Both the position numbers and the translations under genes were made by a program. The notes under the pieces are model-generated. The model had not been told where the DNA came from and ran no database searches. It saw only the letters and a program-made list of their open reading frames with translations. A DNA stretch of 64,000 bases from Pseudomonas syringae (GTDB lineage: Bacteria; Pseudomonadota; Gammaproteobacteria; Pseudomonadales; Pseudomonadaceae), in the NCBI RefSeq assembly GCF_000737245.1, contig NZ_JPQU01000089.1, positions 143,711 to 207,710 on the forward strand, in the 5' to 3' direction. Positions 43,784 through 53,159 of this stretch are shown piece after piece. The stretch's first letter is position 1; every line of letters starts with the position of its first letter.

Positions 43784-45265
43784 ATGGGCACCTGGATTAG
43801 CAATCTTTCCCTGAAGTACAAGTTCTGGGCCGTGAATGCGGTCGCCTTCATTACCACGCTGCTGCTGGTGATCTACGCCCTGCAACTGGAACAACAGGCA
43901 CGTGTCGAAGCCGCGCAACAAGCCGCTCAGAGTCAGGCCAGCCTGCTGAGCGCCTGGCCCGGTACACAAGCTCTGCCGTCCAACCCGGCGGTGCCGACCT
44001 TCGCAGCAGGACAAACCCCGAAATATAAGGACCAGCCACTGCCGAAACTGGCTGATGCCAAGGACTGGGTCGAGCTGAACCACGCTTCCTTGAGCGGCGA
44101 ACAGACCCTGATTGGCGCTCAGGTCATCGTCCGCGCCGATGGACAACGCGCTGCCGTCCTGGCGTTTGCACCCAGTCTGGCCCAGGTGCTCGAAGCACGT
44201 TTCGCCAACTACGCAGTGGCTGTGTTCGTGCTGATGCTGGCCATGCTCGGTGCATCACAGCTGCTGATCCGCTTCCTTCTGAGCCAGCTCAATACGCTCA
44301 AGGACGTCATGCTCCACGTGGAAAAAAGCGGCGACCTGTCGGCCCGCGTGCCGTTGGCTAGCGAAGATGAAGTGGGCCAGATGGCCAAGGCATTCAATGC
44401 CATGCAGGCGGGTTATCAGCGAGTGGTGACTACCGTCGCCCAGACCGCATCGCGGCTGGATCAGGGCGCTGCACACCTGGCGGCGGGCATGAGCGACGTA
44501 CGCCACGGCATGCTGGGCCAGCAGAGCGAAACCGATCAAGTAGCCACGGCGATCAATGAAATGTCTGCCACGGTGTATCACATCGCCCAGCATGCAGGCG
44601 CCACACGCGACCAGTCACAAACGGCTGACGCCTTGGCCGGTGGCGGCCAGGCGGTGGTGGAGCGCGTGCAGACGTCCATCGCAGGCTTGTCCTCCGGCGT
44701 CCAGCAAACTGCGCAGATGATCCAGCGTCTGGCCGAAGACAGCCAGAAGATCAACAGCGTGGTCGGGGTGATCCACAGCATCGCCGAGCAGACCAATCTG
44801 CTGGCACTCAATGCCGCGATCGAAGCCGCCCGTGCCGGGGACATGGGCCGGGGTTTCGCCGTGGTGGCCGACGAAGTGCGCAATCTGGCCAAACGGGTGC
44901 AGACTTCCACCGATGAAATCACCACCATGGTTTCCGCGTTGCAGGCTGGCACCCGGGATGCAGTGGACTTTATGCAGGACAGCTCGTTCAAGGCCGACGA
45001 ATGCGTGCAACAGGCGCAGGAAGCAGGTGAGGCCTTGGCGGCTATCGCCGGTGCGGTGGCGCAAATGCGCGAGAGCAACACCCAGATCGCCGTGGCCGCT
45101 CAGCAACAGAGCCAGGTCGCCGAAGAAATGAACCGCGCGGTGGTGAGCATTCGCGACGTGACCGAAAAAACCGTGAACCAGACCGTCGATTCAGCGACCA
45201 CCAGTGATGAACTCGCGACACTGGCCGGTGAGTTAAGCAAGGCGATCGGGCAGTTGAGGCTGTAA
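43784..45265 (+). CDS. methyl-accepting chemotaxis protein
   Basis: Chemoreceptor of 493 residues in the inner membrane. TM1 (AVNAVAFITTLLLVIYALQL) precedes a periplasmic domain of about 115 residues and TM2 (AVAVFVLMLAMLGASQLLIR). A HAMP domain follows (LLSQLNTLKDVMLHVEKSGD to AFNAMQ). The signalling hairpin tip is EQTNLLALNAAIEAARAGDM, then RGFAVVADEVRNLAKR. The short periplasmic domain, with DWVELNHASLSGEQTLIGAQ, matches no named ligand class that I recognise. The preferred ATG at 43784 gives the usual basic N-terminus. It is followed by a REP element. Confidence 0.92.
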   Translation: MGTWISNLSLKYKFWAVNAVAFITTLLLVIYALQLEQQARVEAAQQAAQSQASLLSAWPGTQALPSNPAVPTFAAGQTPKYKDQPLPKLADAKDWVELNHASLSGEQTLIGAQVIVRADGQRAAVLAFAPSLAQVLEARFANYAVAVFVLMLAMLGASQLLIRFLLSQLNTLKDVMLHVEKSGDLSARVPLASEDEVGQMAKAFNAMQAGYQRVVTTVAQTASRLDQGAAHLAAGMSDVRHGMLGQQSETDQVATAINEMSATVYHIAQHAGATRDQSQTADALAGGGQAVVERVQTSIAGLSSGVQQTAQMIQRLAEDSQKINSVVGVIHSIAEQTNLLALNAAIEAARAGDMGRGFAVVADEVRNLAKRVQTSTDEITTMVSALQAGTRDAVDFMQDSSFKADECVQQAQEAGEALAAIAGAVAQMRESNTQIAVAAQQQSQVAEEMNRAVVSIRDVTEKTVNQTVDSATTSDELATLAGELSKAIGQLRL

Positions 45266-45284
45266 CAGAATTAGCTAACCTCCC

Positions 45285-45371
45285 GTGGGAGCGAGCTTGC
45301 TCGCGAAGGCGCCGGGTCAAGCAATGATTTACAGACTGTCACGCCGCATTCGCGAGCAAGCTCGCTCCCAC
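45285..45371. repeat. REP palindrome, family A
   Basis: GTGGGAGCGAGCTTGCTCGC and an exact complementary arm. Confidence 0.9.
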
Positions 45372-45506
45372 AGAGACTTATTCCACTTCCACGCCATTGC
45401 CAGCTATCACACCGATAGTCAGCCTTGATTCGCAGCAACGCGGAGTCAGGCCTAATCTTCAAACACCGACGCCGGTTTTGACGGCGGTTTGAAGAGGACA
45501 GCAGTA

Positions 45507-45734
45507 ATGGGCAAGCGACTTCTCAATCTCCACGCATGGCACTGGCGCAACTGCGTGGAACATCATCGCCATCCGACCAGCCTTGTCCTGAATGTCATGG
45601 CGGTGCCACTGTTTATCCTGGCAGCGCTGTTAATCATCGACGGTGTGGTTTCGCTGAGTTTCGCGTCCCTGGCCATTGGCGTGATTGGCCTGATCGCCGC
45701 TCTCGGCATTCAACGCCACGGGCGGAACGGGTAG
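45507..45734 (+). CDS. small membrane protein, Mpo1/DUF962-like, possibly truncated
   Basis: The 75-residue product has a cytosolic N-terminus with EHHRHPTSLVLNVMAVPLFI near residue 24, which resembles the H-x3-N/S-x3-H/N-x2-xVPL signature of Mpo1-like proteins. Two membrane helices follow (FILAALLIIDGVVSLSFASL, AIGVIGLIAALGI). It stops at QRHGRNG, where relatives I recall continue with a further hydrophilic/helical part, so the gene may have lost its 3' end. AGAGGA lies ahead of the ATG. Confidence 0.6.
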   Translation: MGKRLLNLHAWHWRNCVEHHRHPTSLVLNVMAVPLFILAALLIIDGVVSLSFASLAIGVIGLIAALGIQRHGRNG

Positions 45735-45774
45735 GAAGAGCTTAGGGTCAGCAGATATGTTCAGCCTGGAATTT

Positions 45775-45866
45775 CCTGTGGGAGCGAATTCATTCGCGAA
45801 GGCGTACAACCGGTCGCACATCCGCGCCTGACACTCCGCATTCGCGAATGCATTCGCTCCCACAGG
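45775..45866. repeat. REP palindrome, family E (GAATTCATTCGCGAA type)
   Basis: CCTGTGGGAGCGAATTCATT faces ATTCGCGAATGCATTCGCTC, with a short centre between. Confidence 0.88.
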
Positions 45867-45884
45867 CCTGCTCAAAGCACGCTC

Positions 45885-46679
45885 CTACCCAAACACCGTC
45901 ACCGTCTGTCGACTGATGGCCATCAACTCCCCGCTCGGCGACCAGAGCATCGCGGCGGTATGACCGTAACCGTCTCTGGCGTGCTCGATTACCGCTTTAT
46001 AGCTGCACCAGTCATGGGTGCTGACTTCGGGCAACGGCTGCACGAATTCGATGGTCCAGGTCAGAGAACTACCCGGCGCGGGTTTCTTCAGATGAGGCAA
46101 CAGCGCCGGCGGCCAAGTGTCCACCAGTGCCAACAGATGCGCCTCACTCATACGCCCCTGCTCGATATCCCGAAAGCGCACATAACCGCCAATCGCCGTT
46201 GATGGCGTGCCACTGAATGGCAGACCACCCAACGCCCAGCGCAGATCCATGAAGCGCAAATACTCGGGCATCATGCCGCTGATAAAAGGCAGCTGCTGAC
46301 AGGCTTCCACCGGTTTCAGCGCTGGTGCGGTTTCAGCCCGCACCGAGATGGTCGACTCACGGGCGGCGCCGAAGCTGCCCTGAATCAGCGTCATGACCTG
46401 ACCGTTTTGCATAGCGCGGCCCAACAGTTGGCTGACCGCCTTGCCCTCGCGCAACACTTCCACTTCAAATGCAACTGGCACACCAGGCTCAACCGGCCCG
46501 ACAAACGTAATCGCCAAGGATCGAATGGGTCGATCGCTCGGCACCCTGGCGCGCATCGCCTCATATTGCAGTGCCGCCACCAGGCCGCCAAAGCTGGCCC
46601 GGCCCTGGCCCCACTCCGCAGGAATGGTCACCGCTAGCGGATGACTCTGCACCGCGTCGATCAGTTCGGAAAACTTCAT
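45885..46679 (-). CDS. acyl-CoA thioesterase family protein (TesB-like double hotdog)
   Basis: The 264-residue protein has two hotdog domains. The first begins TIPAEWGQGRASFGGLVAAL near residue 18, the usual FGG substrate-channel motif, followed by RSLAITFVGPVEPG. The second contains LTWTIEFVQPLPEVSTHDWC, then GHTAAMLWSPSGELMAISRQ, the typical family ending. It probably hydrolyses acyl-CoA esters. The ATG at 46679 is used; another in-frame ATG five codons upstream cannot be excluded. Confidence 0.87.
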   Translation of the reverse strand: MKFSELIDAVQSHPLAVTIPAEWGQGRASFGGLVAALQYEAMRARVPSDRPIRSLAITFVGPVEPGVPVAFEVEVLREGKAVSQLLGRAMQNGQVMTLIQGSFGAARESTISVRAETAPALKPVEACQQLPFISGMMPEYLRFMDLRWALGGLPFSGTPSTAIGGYVRFRDIEQGRMSEAHLLALVDTWPPALLPHLKKPAPGSSLTWTIEFVQPLPEVSTHDWCSYKAVIEHARDGYGHTAAMLWSPSGELMAISRQTVTVFG

Positions 46680-46794
46680 GGAGGACCCCGTCATGGAAAA
46701 GCTGCAACAGCCCCGATCTTAACCAGCCAATACTCAAACCGCATGCGCCATATCGGCCATTCATGCGGCCGGGTCCCCAGCCTTGCAGGTTGAT

Positions 46795-47559
46795 CTAGCC
46801 GAAGCAGGTCTCGCTCAGACGCTCCAGCGCGACATCGGCCTTCTTCTCCGCGCGCACGATTCCCACCTGCCAGCCCGCGATGCACGGCGCCAGATCACTT
46901 TCCCGCCCGGCTTGCGCCAGCCATTGCAGGTGATCGTGCCAGTTGCCGAGTTCGCCCTGAGCGGCCTTCAAGCGCGATTGCATTTTCTTCGGCTGATGAC
47001 TCAGTTCCGGGTAAGCCTCAGCGGCGTAGCGCACGCGCTTGATCAGCAGGCGCAGACGATGGCGGTCGTGGGCAGGGTCGGCAATCGCTTTACGCAATTG
47101 TTTCCACTGCTTGTCCATGGCCTTTTCGATGCTCTTGCGCAGGCCACGCAATAACTGTTGCCGTTGTTGTACGCGGATGAAGCCTGGGAATTGATCGAGG
47201 ATTTCCAGCAGACGTTTGACTTCAGCGCTGGCGGCGACCCGGGACCAGGCCTGGTTGACCTTTTTGATACGGATATCGGCGGCGACCATGCGGCCCTCCT
47301 CCGCCAAGTGCGCGGCGAGCACTTCCATATCCCTGAGCGGCGTAGTCAAGTCGCCTACCGCCTTGGCTGCGGCTTCCAGCTGTTCGACGCCCGATAGGCC
47401 GCGCAAGGGCCGCAGCAGGCTGCGCAAGCGGCGCACGGTGGTACGCAAGTCGTGCAGGGCTTCGCTGTCGGTGGCGGCCGAAAGCCGCTCGTGACAGGCA
47501 ATCAACCTGATGTGCAAAGCCAGAACTTCAGCGACTAAATGGTCAACCATTGATGACAT
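46795..47559 (-). CDS. CHAD-domain protein
   Basis: Helical CHAD-domain protein of 254 residues. Conserved basic segments fit polyphosphate binding: EALHDLRTTVRRLRSLLRPL near residue 35, DRHRLRLLIKRVRYAAEAYP near residue 165, and LGNWHDHLQWLAQAG near residue 205. CHAD proteins bind inorganic polyphosphate and often localise to polyphosphate granules. GGAATG precedes the ATG. The thioesterase gene is about 115 bases downstream on the same strand; functional linkage is uncertain. Confidence 0.88.
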   Translation of the reverse strand: MSSMVDHLVAEVLALHIRLIACHERLSAATDSEALHDLRTTVRRLRSLLRPLRGLSGVEQLEAAAKAVGDLTTPLRDMEVLAAHLAEEGRMVAADIRIKKVNQAWSRVAASAEVKRLLEILDQFPGFIRVQQRQQLLRGLRKSIEKAMDKQWKQLRKAIADPAHDRHRLRLLIKRVRYAAEAYPELSHQPKKMQSRLKAAQGELGNWHDHLQWLAQAGRESDLAPCIAGWQVGIVRAEKKADVALERLSETCFG

Positions 47560-47617
47560 GAGTCATTCCTTATCGGTTATTCATGGGCATCTTTTAAAGG
47601 CCATCTTTAAAGGCCGT

Positions 47618-49645
47618 CTATTGATGGGCGTCTTTGACCGCCGACAAACGCCAGGGCAAACGACGCCGTAACTGCCGCAAGCGCCGCCGCAGCTCAGCGG
47701 GAGCTGGCGGGCTGCCCGCATAGCGCTGGGCCTGGAATTCATGGGTGAAGGCTTCGATCAATTCCCCGTGGTCAGGCAAAAACAGCGCTGCCCGCCGAGA
47801 AAACGCCTCGGCGCCCTCCCCCGGCAATCGTCTCAGTCCCTGACGCGCCAGCAATCGTTCGAACGCGCTGAACAGCCGAAGTTGCGAATCGTTTTCCCGC
47901 TGCCAGGGTTTGAATATCCACAACCCGAGCAAGCTGAGGATCAGGCCAAGACCGCCCAGAAAAGCAGGCGCTTGCAGATCTGAGAACCAGCGGTTGAGTA
48001 CCTTGAGCTGTTCGTCTCCTTGATACCCCAGCACCCAGCGCTGCCAGCCGTAGTTCAGATTGTCCCAACTGAACCGCACCGCATTGATCCAGGGCACATT
48101 GCGATAGCGCAGCGCCGACATCGGAGAATCTGCCAGAAACATCTCGTCGACGGCCAGCGCCTGTTCCAGTCCTTGCTCAATACGCTGGGGTGCCACGGCG
48201 GCAGTGGGATCGACGCTGCGCCAGCCGATACCCGGCTGCCAATACTCGACCCAGGCGTGGGCATCGAACTGCCGCACCGTCAGGTAGGGGCCATCGGGGT
48301 TGACTTCGCCACCCTGATAACCGGCCACGATCCGCGCCGGAATACCTGCAGAGCGCAACACGAAGGTCATGGCCCCCGCATAGTGAGCGCAGAAGCCCCG
48401 ACGGCTTTCGAACAGGAAATCATCGATGCTGTTGACCCCCAGCGTTGGTGGCTTGAGGGTGTAGTGATAGGGTTCACGAGCGAAGTAATCCATCATCGCC
48501 CCCACCAGAGCATCCGGCTTGGGATAGCGTCGCAGCAGGTCGCGGGCCCATTCCCGGGCCTGAGGATTTCCCTTCTGGGGCAGTTGCAGGTCCTGGCGCT
48601 GAATGTTCTCGGAGAGCTGCCCGTCACGGGTTGCGTCGGGCCACGAGGTGGCGCTGTACATCAGCGATTGCTCAACCGGGCGCCGACGCTGTAAACGGAA
48701 ATCGCTCATCTGCCGCACATCCGGCAGGTTACTTATTCCCACATCCAGGCTCGACAACCATGGCCGGCCGCTGGGCTCCATGACCACGCTATAGCTCAGG
48801 GAATCGCCGCGTTTCTCCCATTGCGGTACTTGCACGGTTTGCGCCCGGCCAGCTTGCGACCAGCGTCGACCATCGAATTGTTCAAGGGTCAGGGAACGCC
48901 AATAAAGCTGGTTACGGGGAGGAATCGGCCCCTCAAAGCTGGCGCGAAAAACCAGCGCCGCCGACTTGCTCAGCTCGGCGATGTCTCCCGGCGCCATATT
49001 GTCGGAGAGCCCGGTGAGGCTCTTGTTGCTCGGCTGCGGCAACGACCACAGCGGTTCCAGCCGGGGGAAGAACAGAAACAGCACCAGCATCAATGGCACC
49101 GCCTGCAGCATCAGCTTGAGGGCCAGCTTCAGACTGTTGGCGGGCCTGCTCATGGATGAGGATTCCTGCAAGGCGATCAAGCCGGCCAACAGCGTACTGA
49201 CCGGCAACACAGTGAAGACCGCCCAAAGCAGGTTGTTCTCGAACAGATAACCCACCACTACGCAGAAGAAGCCGAGAAAAATCAGCACCAGGGCATCACG
49301 GCGGGTCTGCATTTCGAGCATTTTCAAAACGAATGCCGCCACCAGCAGCGCGGCACCCGCATCCAGCCCCACCAGACTGCCCCGCGCCAGATATACGCCG
49401 CCAGCGGTGCCTACCAGCAAGCCGGCTTTGATCCAGGTGCCGGGACTGCGCGCCCGCATACGAAAAATCTGGATGCGCCATAGCGTGCAGCCCAGCCACA
49501 AGGCAATCATCGACAGCGGAATATGTTGTAAAAACGGCACCACCACCAATGCCTGAGCCAGCATCAGCCAGGTCAGACTGGTGCGCGGGATCGGCTGGTT
49601 GAGGCTGAGCCCGGCATTCACCGGCGGACTCACGGCCGCGTTCAT
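47618..49645 (-). CDS. tgpA: membrane transglutaminase-like protein TgpA
   Basis: The 675-residue protein has about six N-terminal membrane helices (from LTWLMLAQALVVVPFLQHIP) and a periplasmic DUF3488/transglutaminase domain. The Cys-His-Asp triad is complete: GFCAHYAGAMTFVLR near residue 412, DAHAWVEYWQPG near residue 455 and VDPTAAV near residue 473. A late membrane helix (FLGGLGLILSLLGLWIF) and a cytosolic tail follow. The Pseudomonas aeruginosa relative is reported essential. The start overlaps the DUF58 stop by four bases (ATGA), which sets the start at 49645. Confidence 0.93.
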   Translation of the reverse strand: MNAAVSPPVNAGLSLNQPIPRTSLTWLMLAQALVVVPFLQHIPLSMIALWLGCTLWRIQIFRMRARSPGTWIKAGLLVGTAGGVYLARGSLVGLDAGAALLVAAFVLKMLEMQTRRDALVLIFLGFFCVVVGYLFENNLLWAVFTVLPVSTLLAGLIALQESSSMSRPANSLKLALKLMLQAVPLMLVLFLFFPRLEPLWSLPQPSNKSLTGLSDNMAPGDIAELSKSAALVFRASFEGPIPPRNQLYWRSLTLEQFDGRRWSQAGRAQTVQVPQWEKRGDSLSYSVVMEPSGRPWLSSLDVGISNLPDVRQMSDFRLQRRRPVEQSLMYSATSWPDATRDGQLSENIQRQDLQLPQKGNPQAREWARDLLRRYPKPDALVGAMMDYFAREPYHYTLKPPTLGVNSIDDFLFESRRGFCAHYAGAMTFVLRSAGIPARIVAGYQGGEVNPDGPYLTVRQFDAHAWVEYWQPGIGWRSVDPTAAVAPQRIEQGLEQALAVDEMFLADSPMSALRYRNVPWINAVRFSWDNLNYGWQRWVLGYQGDEQLKVLNRWFSDLQAPAFLGGLGLILSLLGLWIFKPWQRENDSQLRLFSAFERLLARQGLRRLPGEGAEAFSRRAALFLPDHGELIEAFTHEFQAQRYAGSPPAPAELRRRLRQLRRRLPWRLSAVKDAHQ

Positions 49646-50598
49646 GGCCGCACTCCGTATAGCGCCAAAGCACGCAGGCAGGTTTCCCGATGCTGGTCGC
49701 CGCTGCCTACAGGCGACAGGAACCCCGGCAATCGCAGGGCAAACGGCTGATGACGCTGGGACAGGATCACCACCCAGTAACACAGCCGCGACAGCCGCTC
49801 TTCGATGTCACCGCCCAGCGCCATGAAATCCAGGCACAAATCGTTACCGCTCAGGTCGGTAAAATCCTTGATCAGCAAGCCCTGACCGCGGGAGTACGCT
49901 TTCCAGTGCAGACGACGACGGTTATCGCCGGGCTGGTAAATGCGCAAGCCCTGATAATCATCGACACCCGGCCCTTGCGTCGCTTGGCCGTGATCTTCGG
50001 CGTGGGGTTGCACACCCTTGAGCAGCGGCATCGCGCCGGGCAACGGGCGCGGATAAATCAGCGCGCTCTGTTGCAGATCCAGCCAGCTCCAGGTGCGCAG
50101 GATACTTAGCGGGTAAACGCTTTCAACCTTCAGCCGTGGCGCGTGCAGCCAGCCCCGGCGTTGTGCAGGCAAGGTCAGCTCAAGCTCGGTCGAGCCTTCT
50201 GCCCTGACATCGACCTGCTGCAGTTGCTCGGTGTCCCAGCCCAGCGCGATGGCCTGATGGGCATGGCCGCCACTTTCCAGCCTCAGGCGCAATTGCACTG
50301 TCTCACCGGCAAAAACCGAGCGTGCCACCCCGGCACTCAGGATCAGCCCGCTGAGGTTTCGATAGGTGTGCAAAATGCCCAGCACAGTCATGGACAACAG
50401 CAGGAAGGTCAGCCCATAGGCCAGACTGTTCTGGTAATTGATCGACACCAGCAACATCAAAAACAGCACCAACGCGAAACTGCCGCCGGTGCGGGTGGGC
50501 ATGATGAAAATACGCCGGTGGTTGAGTTTGATCCGCGATGCGGGTGGAATACGTCGCGCCAGCCAGCGTTGCCAGATCGGTTTGAAGGGTTCGATCAA
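49642..50598 (-). CDS. DUF58 domain protein
   Basis: Membrane protein of 318 residues with two N-terminal helices (GSFALVLFLMLLVSINYQNS, GLTFLLLSMTVLGILHTY). The DUF58 core contains VDDYQGLRIYQPGDNRRRLH followed by WKAYSRGQ, the conserved Y-x-x-G-D-x-x-R-x-I/L-x-W signature. These proteins accompany MoxR ATPases and are thought to be their substrates. I chose the TTG at 50598: GGAGGT lies eight bases upstream and the codon overlaps the moxR stop (TTGA). A GTG at 50625 without a good ribosome site is the alternative. Confidence 0.9.
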   Translation of the reverse strand: MIEPFKPIWQRWLARRIPPASRIKLNHRRIFIMPTRTGGSFALVLFLMLLVSINYQNSLAYGLTFLLLSMTVLGILHTYRNLSGLILSAGVARSVFAGETVQLRLRLESGGHAHQAIALGWDTEQLQQVDVRAEGSTELELTLPAQRRGWLHAPRLKVESVYPLSILRTWSWLDLQQSALIYPRPLPGAMPLLKGVQPHAEDHGQATQGPGVDDYQGLRIYQPGDNRRRLHWKAYSRGQGLLIKDFTDLSGNDLCLDFMALGGDIEERLSRLCYWVVILSQRHQPFALRLPGFLSPVGSGDQHRETCLRALALYGVRP

Positions 50599-51512
50599 AG
50601 CACTGGCACCTCCCGCAGTAGCCACTGGACCAACGCGCTACCACTCTGCCCGGTGGCATCGGTACGTTCGCGCAGGCGATGGCCGACCACTGAAGGCAAG
50701 ATCGCCTGCACGTCTTCGGGGATTACATAATCGCGGCTGGCCAGCAGCGCCCAGGCACGAGCTGCCGAGAGAATCGCCAGACTCGCCCGGGGCGATAACC
50801 CATAAGCAAATTGCGCCTGGCTACGAGTCGCATCCACCAGACGCAGCACGTAGTCCACCAGAGCATCACTGACCCGCACCTGACGCGCCTGAGCTTGTAA
50901 CAAGCCCAGTTCAGCATGATTCAACAACGGTTGCAGGCGCGGCAGCAGGTCACGACGGGATTCCCCCAGAAGCAAGGCTTTCTCCGCCGAGCGTGCTGGA
51001 TAGCCAAGGGACAAGCGCATCAGAAAACGGTCGAGCTGCGATTCTGGCAGGGCAAAAGTGCCACCCTGACTGAACGGATTCTGGGTAGCAATGACGAAAA
51101 ACGGATCGGGTAACAGACGCGTCGCGCCCTCGATCGTCACCTGACCCTCCTCCATGGCTTCGAGCAAAGCGCTCTGGCTTTTGGGCGTGGCCCGGTTGAT
51201 TTCATCCGCCAGCACCAGCTCGGCAAAAATCGGCCCAGGGTGAAAAGTGAACTGCCCGGTTTCGCGATCGAACACTGAAGTGCCGAGGATATCCCCGGGT
51301 AACAGATCAGACGTGAATTGAATCCGCTGGAAGCTCAAGCCCAGCACTTTGGCCAAGGTATGGCTGAGGGTGGTCTTGCCCATCCCCGGTAAATCTTCGA
51401 TCAGCAAATGCCCACCGCCGAGCAGGCAAGTCATCGCCAGACGGACTTGTGGCTCCTTGCCCAACACCACTTCATTGATGGCATTGAGGCATTCATCGAG
51501 TTTTCTGCCCAT
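50595..51512 (-). CDS. MoxR-family AAA+ ATPase
   Basis: Chaperone-like ATPase of 305 residues: Walker A EDLPGMGKTTLSHTLA near residue 40, Walker B ELVLADEINRATPKSQSALL near residue 100, sensor I FVIATQNPFSQGGTFALPES near residue 145, and a C-terminal helical lid with LSPRASLAILSAARAWALL. It is the first gene of the MoxR-DUF58-TgpA operon, with each downstream start overlapping the preceding stop. It probably remodels the DUF58/TgpA envelope complex. GGAGAG precedes the ATG. Confidence 0.95.
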   Translation of the reverse strand: MGRKLDECLNAINEVVLGKEPQVRLAMTCLLGGGHLLIEDLPGMGKTTLSHTLAKVLGLSFQRIQFTSDLLPGDILGTSVFDRETGQFTFHPGPIFAELVLADEINRATPKSQSALLEAMEEGQVTIEGATRLLPDPFFVIATQNPFSQGGTFALPESQLDRFLMRLSLGYPARSAEKALLLGESRRDLLPRLQPLLNHAELGLLQAQARQVRVSDALVDYVLRLVDATRSQAQFAYGLSPRASLAILSAARAWALLASRDYVIPEDVQAILPSVVGHRLRERTDATGQSGSALVQWLLREVPVL

Positions 51513-51555
51513 CGAAAATACTCTCCAGGCAACTGCCTATGGCTTGAACGAGAAC

Positions 51556-51647
51556 CGTAGGACCGGCTTGAGCCGGGAGAACGGTCTACAAAAGACATTA
51601 ATATGTCGAATGTGCCGCCCATTCGCGAATAAATTCGCTCCTACAGG
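51556..51647. repeat. chimeric REP element (family D left arm, family E right arm)
   Basis: GTAGGACCGGCTTGAGCCGG faces an unlike arm, ATTCGCGAATAAATTCGCTC, so the two halves belong to different families. Confidence 0.65.
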
Positions 51648-51757
51648 TCAGCGTAGGTGGTTTCGCCAGAGAGAAAAGGAAAATGCGTACGTGCGTTATT
51701 TGAGGGGTGGTTAGCGCTCTATCCCTGACACCACACGGTAGGCCAGCAAACAGGGAC

Positions 51758-51847
51758 CTGTAGGAGCGCGCTTGCCCGCGATTTGGCCTATCAGTCGATG
51801 AATTTATCGCCTGTGCTGACGCCATCGCGGGCAAGCGCGCTCCTACG
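51758..51847. repeat. REP palindrome, family B
   Basis: CTGTAGGAGCGCGCTTGCCC and its complement. With 51556-51647 it occupies much of the gap 51513-51888; no gene is seen there. Confidence 0.9.
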
Positions 51848-51888
51848 GAAAATGCATTTCAACTCAGAGTGCAATGTGCATCCAGAGA

Positions 51889-52167
51889 TCAACGCCCGGC
51901 GCGGGACTCGCGGATGTAGAAGCGGGCTTTTTCAGCTTTGCTGGTGCAACCTTCGAACGCTTCGAACTGTTGCTGGGTCTTGGCACCGGTGAGCAGTGAC
52001 AGGGCTTTGGAGTAGCTGACGGTCCCGGCGAAGCCTTCAGCCTTGGCCAGATCCAGCTCATGCCAGGCGGAATCCAGCTGGGTGGCGCAGCTGTCGCGAT
52101 AGCCAGTTTTACCCGCACAACCGGCGAGAACCAAAGCAAACAATGGCAGGCAGATCCAGGCTTTCAT
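51889..52167 (-). CDS. small lipoprotein, unknown function
   Basis: The 92-residue product has a lipoprotein signal (KAWICLPLFALVLAGCAGKT) with the lipidated Cys at residue 17. The mature part has CATQLDSAWHELDLAKAEGF and SLLTGAKTQQQFEAFEGCTS, two cysteines and predicted helices. It resembles many short pseudomonad lipoproteins without a function. The gene is single and lies between two REP elements. Confidence 0.8.
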   Translation of the reverse strand: MKAWICLPLFALVLAGCAGKTGYRDSCATQLDSAWHELDLAKAEGFAGTVSYSKALSLLTGAKTQQQFEAFEGCTSKAEKARFYIRESRAGR

Positions 52168-52280
52168 CGGTGTTACCTCAGGATAGAAATCGATAGTGCG
52201 AGTTGGACGGCACCAGGCGCTAAAAGTGCCGTATTAAGAGGGGTTATACAAGGTATGGAGATTTCTGAAGTATTTGAAAC

Positions 52281-52373
52281 CTGTGGGAGCGAGCTTGCTC
52301 GCGAAGGCGCCCTCAGGTCTGACAGAACTTCAGAGTCTCAAACAGAGTATTCGCGAGCAAGCTCGCTCCCACG
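52281..52373. repeat. REP palindrome, family A
   Basis: CTGTGGGAGCGAGCTTGCTC and a complementary arm, upstream of the small lipoprotein gene and downstream of kdpE. Confidence 0.88.
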
Positions 52374-52414
52374 GGTCCAGTGTCTATCCAGTATCCAGTG
52401 TGCTGGCGAAATGG

Positions 52415-53104
52415 CTAGAGTTCCCGCAACCGATACCCCACCCCTGCCTCGGTGACGATAAACCTGGGCGCAGTTGGGTCATCCGCCAGTTTCTGGCGCA
52501 GGTGGCCGACCACAATCCGCAGGTAGTGGCTGTCTTCGGTATGGGTCGGGCCCCAGATGTCCTTGAGCAATTGCTGCTGGGTGATGACCCGACCCGGATG
52601 CCGAGCCAATTGGGCCAGTACAGCGTACTCTTTGCGGGTCAGGGCCACTTCGAGGCCATCGAGCAGGACCCGGCGAAAAGCAAGGTCCACGGTCAGCGGG
52701 CCGAACACCAGCGCCGCACTCTGCTGTTCTCCAGCGGGAGCCTGGCGCAGCAAGGCGCGGACCCGGGCCAGAAACTCCTGAATACCAAACGGCTTGGTCA
52801 CGTAATCATTGGCCCCGCCATCCAGCGCTTCGACCTTCTGTGCTTCGCTGGCCCGAACCGACAGCACCAGCACCGGCACGTTGGACCACTCGCGAAATTC
52901 ACGCAGCACCTGCTGGCCGTCCACGTCCGGCAAGCCCAGGTCGAGCACCAACAGATCGGGCTTGTTCAGTGCCGCCTGGCTAAGGCCGTCAGCGCCCGTC
53001 TCGGCCTCGAGCACTTTGTAACCCTGTGAAGCGAGGCTAATGCGCAGGAACTTGCGAATCTGGGGTTCGTCATCGATTACCAGAATGGTTGCGGTCTGAC
53101 TCAT
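52415..53104 (-). CDS. kdpE: response regulator KdpE
   Basis: OmpR-family regulator of 229 residues that activates kdpFABC at low potassium. The receiver has the acidic start VIDDEPQIRKF and the phospho-acceptor Asp in LLVLDLGLPDVDG near residue 55; Lys is in YVTKPFGI. The C-terminal winged helix ends in YLRIVVGHLRQKLADDP and VTEAGVGYRLREL. It lies 55 bases after kdpD on the same strand. Confidence 0.96.
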   Translation of the reverse strand: MSQTATILVIDDEPQIRKFLRISLASQGYKVLEAETGADGLSQAALNKPDLLVLDLGLPDVDGQQVLREFREWSNVPVLVLSVRASEAQKVEALDGGANDYVTKPFGIQEFLARVRALLRQAPAGEQQSAALVFGPLTVDLAFRRVLLDGLEVALTRKEYAVLAQLARHPGRVITQQQLLKDIWGPTHTEDSHYLRIVVGHLRQKLADDPTAPRFIVTEAGVGYRLREL

Positions 53105-53159
53105 GGGTGCCTTGTTTTTCCAGCGTGTTTTCTAACGTGAAGTCTGGCCCGAGCCTGTC

